A stretch of DNA of 64,000 bases from Gonatopus flavifemur (taxonomy: Eukaryota > Arthropoda > Insecta > Hymenoptera > Dryinidae), in NCBI GenBank assembly GCA_018340375.1, contig JAFFJZ010000010.1, positions 12,648,001-12,712,000 of the forward strand. The letters are read 5' to 3'. The position numbers were made by a program, and so were the translations under genes. Positions 37,801 to 49,800 of this stretch are shown here, in pieces. Below the pieces are notes generated by a model. It worked only from the letters and a program-made list of their open reading frames with translations. It ran no database searches and was not told the DNA's origin. Numbering within the stretch: the stretch's first letter is position 1; each line of letters starts with the position of its first letter.

Positions 37801-40800
37801 CATACGGACGTAAAAGTACATACATGTGACAACATGCACGTACCACATGTTCACATGTATATACCATTGCATTAGTATGAGTGAGATGGGCGTTTCAGAT
37901 TTGTGACCACTGGGCCCATGGTCTGAAATTCGAAGTCGGTCGAATGTCAACACTCAAGCTTGGGACTGGACATTACCCACATAGCATAAATGTCAAAGTA
38001 ATATCTCCATAATATAATACAACATTCTAGAGATATTGTAATATCGTCAGAATGTTCTGGAGATACACGGAAAAAAAGAACTTAGGCATATGAGCTATTT
38101 TCGCGTAGTTGTATAAGAGATAGTTGTGATAATAAATCAAATATCTGTCTGAAATAGTTCGTGAGTTCTCACAACTATTTCTAATATTTGTCACAAGTGA
38201 ATTATATAGTTGTAAAAAAGTAGCTGATCGAATAAGAGAAATAGCTACCTGATCTACCTTACTTTGAGATAGTTCGTGGAGCTACTTCTCATTGCTCCCA
38301 TCGTTACGCACGTAGTTCCTGCAGCAATGTGAATTTTGTTGAAAACAATCGAAACGCGGTGAACTCTCGCGTTATTCATTGAGGTTACCTGTCGTGGTTA
38401 CCGTGTATATATTTCATTTTATAATATTTTCAATACATATTCGTGTCAAATTACTAATTTTCAAAAACCTCGTATGTCCAATTTTATTTTCGGAATTGAA
38501 TGACTGATCATTTGTAGAATGATAAATCCTCTTTATGTATACTCTGAGTATATGAAAATACACAATCAAAACGATCAAAAACATATCCAAGGCTTTTTTT
38601 ACGATATACTCAGCGTTGTCGGTTTAGCTGCGATCATTAAGGCATAGGTTAGGTACATTTAGGTATAGCGTATAGGTAGGTTATGACAGGGGTTCGAAAC
38701 CCGAGGTAAGTTAACATTTGAACTTGAATGTTTCAACCACCTCCTCCCAAATCTATATGCATTGAACAAATATCACAATCGAAAATAAATTTTCTTTTCG
38801 AAATTTACAATTAAATGTTGCAAAGAGTCGACGAGCACGTGCAGAAATAATAGAAGATCCTAACCTTAAACATCAAAACCGGCACTGAAAATTGCTCTTC
38901 TCAATTAATAAAATAGTTCATCGGCCTACATATATCGTCATACTTGATATTTTATGTAGATCCTGCATCTTAGAAAAGTAGTTGTAACAACTACTCTAGT
39001 TGATATCCCGACAATCTGGGGTATATCTAACAAAAGTACCTGCCACAGCTACTTTCGTAGTTGGTCGAAAATCGTCTACGTAAAGTAGTTGGAACAGCTA
39101 ATTATTAGTTGGGAGAACTATTTTTTTTTCTCCGTGTAACAATGAGACATTTGTGCTATGTGGGTAACTCATTCGACTTCTCATTTTTCACTATGAACCA
39201 ATCATTTGACGGAATCACATCCACCGAAATCGTAATCAGCTAACCCTCAGCCATGAAAGTCAACTGGTTTGAGACCTGTTCCTAGCGAAGATATCAGCTG
39301 GGGAATCAAAAAAAAAAAGATCCCGCCTCTACATGGCCTCCAAATGACCTTCAAAGGGTGTTTCGACTAACGAGTCAATGGTGTATCTGGATGTGGAAGT
39401 TCCCGTTCTTTTAGAATCCGGAGTCAAATAAATTGTATCGTGTGATTTAAGGTGTTTGACCTTCATTTGACCTTAATCCTGGCGTGATGGAGTCATGTCG
39501 ACACCGGGATCGTAATCAGGGACTCTCAAAACACAAAGGTCAACTGGTTTGAGACCTGTTCCTAGCGAAGATATCAGCTGAGAAGTCAAAAATAGGATCT
39601 CGCTTTCATATGACCTCCAAATGACTTTCGAAGGTTGTTTCGACCGACGAGTCAATGCGTATCTGGATGTGAAATTTCCCGTTCTTTGACCTTGATCCTG
39701 ACGTGGTGGAGTCATGTCGACCCCGGGATCGTAATCAGCGACCCCAAAAACATAGAGGTCAACCACGGTGAGAGATGCTGCACCTCAATTTCATTTTGTG
39801 GCCCTGTGTTATTGAAGAAAGTGAGAATCATTCCAGCCTATTCTACGTGTGCGCGAAATCCACACGCTCAGTATATTTCTTAAAATTGCCAAATAATAAC
39901 TGACAATTTCTCGATGGAAGGGATCCCCAAATTCATATGCGAACCAGATTCCAGGTAACCCGAGAGGAGGCCTCAGGGACTTTCAGCTGGGTTTACATTT
40001 GAATTTTTATTCATCATGAAGTTGTTCACAAAACATTCGCTCATCTACTAAAAAATAACATGTAAATCCTCTTCGTAATATAGATTCGCCACTATAATAC
40101 CCGCAGTGCTGAATCTTTTGATGCCTTGGGCTGCTGGTCTTCACTATGGTTTCGTTTTTGTACTTCGCGTCCTGATGGGATTCTTTGGAGTAAGTTATAT
40201 TTACAATAAACAACTGTTTCATTCGTTTCAAATTTCAAGAGAAAGGCCAAAGTAGTCATCTTCGAAATAATATTATACCTATACTGGAAGAATGATGCAC
40301 ATCGCATCTACGAATTTGTTTCTTCGAAAAAACCTTGTTATGGGGATGATCCGGTGGTCTGGCATCCGTAAATTTGCCGAGTTTGCGATATTTTTTTTAT
40401 AATGAAAATAATGAACAATAGGATTGAAACAGATAAGTCAAATGATTTCAAAAGTATACAAAAATATTATTCTTCAAGAAAAGAAATTTGGTAATTGGTT
40501 TAAACCCATTTATCTCGAAACTATTTCTTTCTACACGGTGTTGTACAGAAAAAACTACTCGACCGAATCGTCTCAAATTTTAGTATGTTATTCAATACAC
40601 CAGTGGCTATCACAGGAACTGGAATAAACTATTTACGTTGAATACTTCTTATTTTTTACATACAAAAAATTATGAAAAAATGGTCTGTTTTCGGAAAACA
40701 GATTTCAACGACGCGCCATTGTGACAATTTGTGGATTTTTTTTTTATTCTAGTTCCTGCGATGACCACATTTATACTGGTTAAAAATTTATTTGGTTTTT

Positions 40801-43800
40801 TGTTTTCGAATAAGTGGAAGAGGTGAAACTTACAACACCAGCTGGGTTCATTTTTTTGAGGAGGGCAACTTCGGCGCCATTTTTAAACCAATTGAAAAAT
40901 TTTTCAGGCTACCCGAATTCAATAAAGTGGTTTGAGTTCAACGTTTTCAACTACCACTCGCAGTTTTCATTACCTTTAACCTTATCAAGCTATTCAAATC
41001 ACATCTATAATTCCAATTTTTATTAAAATAGAACCCCAAGACAATTTGCAATTTCAAAATTCCTAAATTCACACAAACTGTTCGACAATCTTTTCATGCT
41101 GTTCAATACTGTATTCTGATCTTTCTCCCACTCATGATTGACTTTGTTCACTCTGAGCATCTTTGATACTAAAATACTCTGATGCTTATTGTTGAATAAC
41201 AGAGTGAAAAAGCAGCACAAGACTTTTTGATGAACAATATCAAAATGCAAAAGTACAAAATGAAGTGGCGATCAAACTGCTCGAACAACTAAAGACTGAG
41301 TAAGGAATATAAGGAGGTGTCTTTAATATTAGGGCTGTACGGTTAATCGATTAATCGTTGGATTCCAGTTGATCGTTTTTTCAATGAATCGATTAATCGA
41401 TTAATCGTCGGATTCCGGTTAATATTTTTTTCCATTAATCAATTAACAGATTAATGGTTTTGACAATTTATCGTTCAATCGATCAATTGGTGACCGATGA
41501 ACGGTAAAAATGATTTCCTAGAATCCACGTATAACTCGATGCACCGATTAATTCACAGAACGATCAACCGAAAAAACGATTAACCATATGCATTGTACGA
41601 ACACGGAGAGAAAAAATTTGCTGACGCAGCAAATCGAGGTATTATATATAGAATAGCAAAATTTTTTGCTGACCTAGCTAAAAATTTGCTATAACAGCAA
41701 TCGTGTTAGCTACTACAGCAATTTTTTAGCTGTGGCAACAAAAAATGTTTGCTCCGCCAGCAAATTTTCAGTATTATATACAGAATGGCAAACAAATTTT
41801 GCTGGAATAGCAAACATTTTTTGCTGCCACAGCTGAAAATTCGCTGTCGCAGCTAAAAAGATTGCTGGAACAGCAAATAGTTTGCTGTCACAGCAAAAAA
41901 GTTGCTGCTCTGGCAAAAGGAACCCAGCAAAAGTAGATTTCGCTGCCGCAGCGAATTTCGTTTTCTCCGTGAATGTTCCTAGAATACTCGGAACAAATAT
42001 TACGGAATATTCGATCTAATTTAAATGTTCTAAAAATCTCCTGTGAATATTTACGAAGCTTGTACGCTCTTTGTGAGAAAATTCGATACATCACATTTCA
42101 CGGATGTTGTGAGAATGTTCTCAGAATGTTCTATGTTACTTGGGGAGTATTGCCCTGGTTCAAAGAATCCATTGAATCTGACAAATGAAATTCAATGAGA
42201 TTTGGTTAGAACATTGTCCAAGTTTAATCGTAATTTAGTGAGATTTGGCCAGATTCAACGAGATTCACATGAAAGTTCTGACCAAATCTCATTGAAATAT
42301 CACCGGTGAGATTTGGTCAGAACATTGTCCACGTTTGATTGTAATTTAATGAGAATTGTCCGGAATCAATGGGTTCTTTTAACCAGGGTGGTGAGTTTGC
42401 GGAATGTTTCATGATATATTTATCATCAAATGTTTCATTTCCATGTTCCGATGTAATAACCACAATAAAATCTCTGTAACAATATGAATTTCATATCAAT
42501 ATTATCCTTCTCTCATATTTCCAAATTCGAGTGGAGGGAGAATAACTCTTCCACATGTATAGACAACAATCCTGATCGATTTGTCGTACCGATATTGGGT
42601 GGAGGAGAAAAAGTTCGCTCACTGCTCACTTCAGGGGCAGGTAGAATCAAATACTATTTGAATCACCCGAATTTAATCGGGTAACCTGAAAATAAAACTC
42701 GGATAATTGAAAAAACCCGACCCGCCCGATAAAAACCCGATAAAGTCGGGTGCCCGCACACCCCTATTAAATACTATTGTTCATTATTTCCATTGAAAAA
42801 GAAATCCTGAAAACTCGGCAAATTTACGGATGCTAGACCACCGGGTCCCCTTAATTGTCTGATTCCAATGATCCCATAATTTTCAATGTGTATTTACTCT
42901 CTAAAATCTTTGGAGTGAGATTTCACTCTTTAGCCAGCCAGAAGTGAGCCAGTCGAATTTTCGAGTGAAATTTCCACTCTTTTAGAGTGATATTCTAAGG
43001 TTTGAGATTAGAAACTCACAACCACTCCGATGCTAGAGTGAATTTTTCACTCTAAAAGAGTGGGAGGTCACTCAAAACGAGTGAAAATTCCACTCGAAGC
43101 GGACAGGCTCACTTCTGACACTTAGTGGAGTGAAACGTGCGATTTTTCACTCTTCCAGATTTAGAGAGTAGGATATACTACACTTGTGGATTACTCAGGA
43201 AAAATCTTATCATGATGGTTAGAATGTTGCATACAACAAGAAGAGTTACATCGTACCAGTTGTGTGATATCACGCAGCTTAATTACTTTGAAAATAATCA
43301 AAATTACCTTGAAAAATGATCGTTTGTGAAAGTCAATACCGATCGACGCTATATCGCATTGTAATCGTGATAATTCCATCTTCTTTGTGTGCTCATGATG
43401 AATAGCCGATTGCACAACTGTGGGTGGGTATTCAATTTAATCGAGAAATTCTATTATTCATTGGAAAAAAGACTTGATTTCTTCATGCGATCGGGAATGG
43501 GCTGATTTTTTCTCAGAATATACTCGAAACTTCTGATCAGAAAAACTGAGTAAATCTAGAAGACAAAAATCTTAATTGCATATTCTTTCGCACTGCACTG
43601 AGAAAAGTGTATGGGATTGATTACCATTCTTCCTACATGGAGAAAATCCTATACTACTGGTTACATTTTTTATACAAGACTCAGTCGTGTGGCTGAAATA
43701 GGAGAAGAATAACCCTACTTACTGAGTCATGTCTTGGCGTGAATGGTTGTTGCCAAAAAAACGAACGATTCGTGTCAATACATGACTCAGTAGTGTTATT

Positions 43801-46800
43801 CTTTTTTTTATTTTAGCCACACCTATACACTGAGTTGTGTATAAAAAAAAGTAATCAGTAGTGTAAGGTTCTCATCGTGACTTTAGGATAGGAACTGAGT
43901 GTTGACTCGCGATTTGTTGATCGCTGTGTTGCCAGAAACAGAGGAACAAGAGCGCCGAGACCGGAATACATTGGCCATTCCGATCAACAGAAGTATTTGA
44001 TTAGATGTAGGCCGTTGGATCTCAAAATTTCTGGCATCACTGGGTGATCGTTCCTATGTTAACCAATCGTTTCCATGGTAACGTAAACTATTTAACGCAC
44101 TCACTCCGATTTTGACATGGTCATGGTACTTATTACAATTTTTGGATCACTGTCACCGAATTCCTATTTTTCCTAATAATGGTTGCCGTATACTTTTCTC
44201 CGAGTGCTATACTCGCTTAATTTTCCCAATAAAGAACGATTCAAAACGATAAAGTTTTCCTATAGTTTTCTCGAGATTTCTGAATACGGAATTTGAAAAG
44301 TTACATCGTTATCAGAACTCTATCGTTTCTTATCGTGTTCTATAAAATTCATCATAAAATGTATGTGATTTCATCGTAAAATTCTTATTAAAAAAAGTAC
44401 CACTTATGCTGGAACACATGACTATTTTTTTTTCAAATAACTGATACTTTCCCTATATGAATTTCACGATAAAACCCCATGCATCCTGTTAAATTTTATA
44501 GAATACGAGAAGAAACAATCCGTATTCAGAAACCTCTTTTGAAACGATAGAGAACATTTATCATTCAATATCGTTGTGTATCGGGAATTTTCAGCAGAGA
44601 TGTACCTTCTACGACGTAAAATGGGGACAATACGATGATTTCAAAACTATTTCCAAAACTTTATGATAGATTCACGTCAATTTGATTCAACATCCAACAA
44701 GTAGATTGATGTTTATACTTGGAAGAGGATTCCCACAAAGCACCACAGTCCCAGCAGAATTCTTCTGGGACTTTGATACTGTATGGGTTATTTCAAAACG
44801 AAGACTGTTTCTCATCTCAAAGATATATTTTATCAAAAATATGGTGCGTATGTAATATGTTATAATGAACATAATTATTTAAAACAGTCCAATTCAGAGG
44901 TTCCAAGCATGTTTGCATCACATCTGAAACAACCAGACACTGTTTAGACTATAGCCACTTGGAAACTTCCTAGAGCATTCTTGTTACATGGGTGATTAAC
45001 TATCAATTAGTCCTTCAAACTATAACAAACTGTTCTTTTCATGGTAATAGAACTCAATAGATGTTCTCCATCAAGGAATCTAATGGATTGAAATGAAAGT
45101 AAAATAGCATCACTCGATTACGAGATGGTAGGAGATGATTACTTGGATCTGTTGAATGTTTTTCTAAATAACAGGAAAAATATTTCTCTTGAGTGTAGAG
45201 TTCATCATAAAACTAACAGAAATTGAACAATAAAATATATAAATTATGGACAAATCATGCTTTTAGGCAGCTGTTTATCCTGCCCTACATGCGATGATCG
45301 CGAGATGGGTTCCGCCTAGCGAGAAAGGAATGTTCGTTTGGACTATGCAAGGTATTCTAACGGTTTTATATTATTATATTATGAAAGATAATTAGATTAA
45401 AATCATAATATTTACAATAAAATGTGTTTCTGATAACGCTCAACGTAGGTGGTCCTTTTGGAATGGTTGTGACCTACACTCTTTGCGGTCAAGTGATCAG
45501 CGTTTTAGGATGGAAAGCAGCGTTTTACGTTACAAGTACTCTAATGCTGATATTTTACGCATTTTGGGTTTATCTTATCTATGACACTCCCGACGATCAC
45601 CCCAATATCACTCAGAAGGAAAAATCGTACATAAAAGAGCAAATTGGAACAAGTGTGTCCAAGCAAAAGGTGTGTATATAAAAACTCATATACGATCGAA
45701 TCCACTTGTTTGATGCAAATATTTTTGTGTTCATTGCAGGCTCCACTGCCCGTGAAATCTGTTTTCACATCTGTGCCATTTTTGGTCCTGCTGTGGGCTC
45801 ATTTTGCCAATATGTGGGGTATATACTTCCTTGCGATTAATGGACCGAAGTACACTCTATCAGTTCTTGGATTGAACATGAAATCGGTAAGTTGTATTTT
45901 ACATTATTATCTATTTATTTATGCATTTATTCATCTATACGGGAATATCCTATTACAATAATATTTGAGAATAAATGCTGACAGCACAATATGCAGCTAA
46001 GAACTGAGAATAAAAATACATATTTTGATAATTACTTCTAAATAATGCTCTAAGTGTATACATGAACCATTTTTGAATATATCAACCCAACCAGCGCAAT
46101 TATTATTGATTGATGAACATATCCTATGAATTGGAGATCTAAATTCTTAATGATCTAGATAATACATTTACATGAAAAATCAAATAATTATTTCGTAAAA
46201 GTCTACCAGGTTCAATACAATCAATATCATTGTTAAGGACCTTGTACGAAAAAGTCAAATCAGCTTTCCTGAAGGAAAACGTAAGCGTAGAAATGTCAAC
46301 TAACCTAGAAATCAGACCATAATCATGATTTTTATACCCAATGGGCTTGCCAATAGAGTATGATACAAAACGTAGATAAATGTGATTCAAGTTTCCTGAT
46401 TTGATACTCCCAAACAGGATGCCATATCACACTACCGTACATCAACCCTTAACAGCCTTACCTCACCCAGGCCACACATCGGCCACATGGGGTAACTCCC
46501 CAGAAAACAAAACGAACGAGTCCACGATCGCTCAATCTGATGGACATAATGATGCATGAACAATTGACCAATGGTTGTACTATCAGAATGGCTAATGCAT
46601 GAATACTATCAATTATTGTGCAATCATTGATGCACAGCAGTTGCAGTAGTCTTCAATGCATGCATCATTGGTCAATAATGTGTTAACTTATCATATAGTT
46701 AATTGTAAAATCGCGAACGACTTTAAAGTGTCAATGATTGTACAATCATTGAACCACTTTGTTTTCTGGGTCATTACCCCACGCAGAAAAACCCAGTCAC

Positions 46801-49800
46801 ACGAGATGTGTAGATGTTTTTAGACTTTGAATTGATTCCCTGGTGAAAAAATCTCTCTGAATCTCTCTGAAATCTTCACGTTTCAGAGAAATTCAGAGCA
46901 ATTCAGCGTGGTTCAGAGGATTTCAGAGACTAGTGGATTGAGAGAACTTGTGCTTCGAATTTTTCAGAAGGATTCAGAAAAATTCAGGGGAACTCGGAGA
47001 GATGCAGGGAAATTCTGGGAAATTCAGAGAGGAACAAATTCAGTAAAATTCTTGGTCCTGCATTTCAGAGGCGTTCAAGGAGTGTCAGACACTTTCAGAG
47101 ATAGATGAATTCAGAAAGATCGTGCGTAGAACTTTTCAGAAATATTCAGAGGAATTTAGAAAGATTCAAAGTAATTCAGAGAGATTCAGAGGAATTCAGA
47201 GAAATTCAGAGAGGAATTAATTCAGCTAAATTTTTGGTCCAGGATTCCAGAGGTATTCAGGGAGTGTCAGAGACTCACAGAGACAGGTGAATTAAGAAAA
47301 ATTGGGCGTGGGATTTTTCAGAAAGATTTAGAGAGATTCAGCGGAATTCAGAGAGATGCGGGGGAAGTCTTGGAAATTCAGAGGGGAATGAATTCAGTGA
47401 AAATCTTGGTCCTGCATTTCAGAGGCTTTCTGGAAGTTTGAGAGACTTTCAGAGACAGATACATTAGAAAAATTGTGCGTGGAACATTTTAGAAATATTC
47501 AGAGGCATTTAGAAAGATTCAGAGTGATTCAGAGAGATTCACAGGAATTCAGAGAAATTCAGAGAGGAATTAATTCAGTAAAATTTTTGGTTCAGGATTT
47601 CACAAGTATTCAGGGAATGTTAGAGACTCACAGAGACAGGTGAATGAGGGAAAATATGTGCGTAGAATTTTTCAGGAATATTCAGAAGAATTTGGAAAGT
47701 TTCGGCGTAATTCAGAGAAATTCAGAGAAAAATTAATTCAGCTAAATTTTTGGTTCAGGATTTCAGAAGTATTCAGGGAGTGTCAGAGACTCACAGAGAC
47801 AGTTGAATTGGGAAAATTTGTGCGTGGGATTTTTCAGAAAAATTCAGAGAGATTCAGAGGAATTTAGAGAAATCCGGGGGGTCTGGGAAATTCAGAAAGG
47901 AATGAATTCAGTACAATTCTTGGTCACGCATTTCAGAGGCTTTCTGGAAGTTGCAGAGACTTCCAGAGGAAGATAAATTCAGAAAAATTGTGCGTGGAAT
48001 TTTTTAGAAATATTCAGAGGAATTCAGAAAGATTCAGAGTAATCCAGAGAGATTCAGAGAAATTCAGAGAAATTCAGAGAAATTCAGAGGAAGCTTTGAA
48101 ATCTGAATACATTGAATTCCCGGAGATTTACAGGAATTCAGAGAGATTCAGAGAAATTCAGAGGGATTCAGAGGAAGCTTTGAAATCTGACTACATTAGA
48201 CTCCGGGAGATTTAGAAAAATTTAGAGATATTCAGGTAGATTCAGAGGGAGCTTTGAAATTTGAATATATAAAATGCTGAGGGATTCAATGATATGCGGA
48301 GAGATTCAGAGAAAGTTGAAGAATTCAGAAAGCATCACTATCGGAAAAGTCTCTAACTTCCTCTGAATTACTCTGGAATTACCCTGAAGCTCTCTGAAAT
48401 TTGTCCCAAAATATAGAGGGATTCAGAGAAATTCAGAGAGATTTCAGAGAGATTGTTTTACTAGGGTTGTGTCATGTTCGTTGGCTAGTTCTTCGATATT
48501 TCTAATGGTTTAACTTGGTTAATTTATAGATGACGTTCTAAAAACTGGTCACACTGAAAAAAAAATTTATTCCAGTCAAATAAATATTTATTTGTCCTGT
48601 ACCAAAGAAATATTTATTAGAATTAACAAAATATTCTTTGGAACCAAAATAATTTATTGGAATCAAATAAACGATTGAAACCATCTATTTAATTCAAATA
48701 AATTATTTTGGTTTCAAAGAATATTTTGTTAATTCTAATAAATGTTTCTTTGATACAGGACAAATAAATATTTCTTTGACTGGAATAAATTTTTTTTTCA
48801 GTGCATATAAGTCAAAATTCATGAAAAATTGGAAAAAAATTCACTGCTCCGTCATTTTACAATATTAACGACTAAAACTCCAGGGTCATCCGCACAATAT
48901 GCACCACTACCACAAAAAAATAACAGTATCCACCAATTATTCAAAAATATATTTAGTTTGCAAAATTACTGGAAAGAAGAATGAAAATACTATGCAGTGA
49001 AGTCACACCTTACACATATCTGTCACCGGCAGATGCTGTTTGCTGTATTTATTTGAAAAGTTTGAGATCTCTAATTCCACTTTTTTTAAGCCTGGGGTAC
49101 CTAGTCACCCCGTGTGGGCGTTGAGGGTTCAATCTAATGTAAAAAGCCCTAAAAGACTCAACATTAACAAACCCTTAACAAAATCTTCTAAAATAAATAA
49201 TCGTCCTCGATATTAATGTGAAAATATAAACTATATGAAAATTAAACAACAGTTCAGTATGAAAATATATTCCTAAATCTTTAACCAATGTTGATTCAGT
49301 AAGATCTTCCCCATTCAGCTTGTACTTTTGTAGAAAATTACCAATTCTACCGATCTTGAAACTAGAACACTCATCCACATTAAATTTTAGACCATTTCTA
49401 GAGGCTCATTCAAATATTGAATCAAGATCTACTTATATAAAAAGTTGATCATTCAAGCATCTAATTACTTTATAAATCTTAAGATTATTATGTAATTGTA
49501 TGAGTTTTTTGCCACTTCTCTGGATATTCTGGCCCACTGCACTGCATTCTATTCATCCCGATTGATTCCTGTTCAGAGGGAAACCCACATTAGAAAGCTC
49601 ATTTTCACTGATTTTTTAGGATTTTTTTTGGGTGGGAAGAATTAATTGGAATTCAATCGGATTTTGATATCATTGTATTCATGTTTTGAACAAATTTTGT
49701 GAATTTTTCAAAATGATTTGGGTCAATAATGGAGTTACACCCTATTGTCCGCTAAAGATCGTGGCTGATTTTCTCCGACTGCGAGACATGTAGCGATTCT

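Larger units (their letters stand above)
36791..39809. mobile_element. 3-kb inverted-repeat element, CAGGGCCACAAAATG ends (outermost)
   Basis: The left CACAGGGCCACAAAATG is mirrored by CATTTTGTGGCCCTGTG, and the arms match for about 120 bp (CAGCATCTCTCACCGTGG and GTCGACATGACTCCA regions). Inside are GACCTTCATTTGACC-type words, a duplicated 250-bp block at the right, a GC-richer patch, and a nested pair of MITEs. Confidence 0.7.

Noticed and set aside
46908..48215. Several open frames reading like coiled-coil proteins (FREIQRDSE repeats)
   Set aside because: They come from the ATTCAGAGA unit of a repeat element with mirrored ends; frames are short, overlap each other and have no splice or start context.
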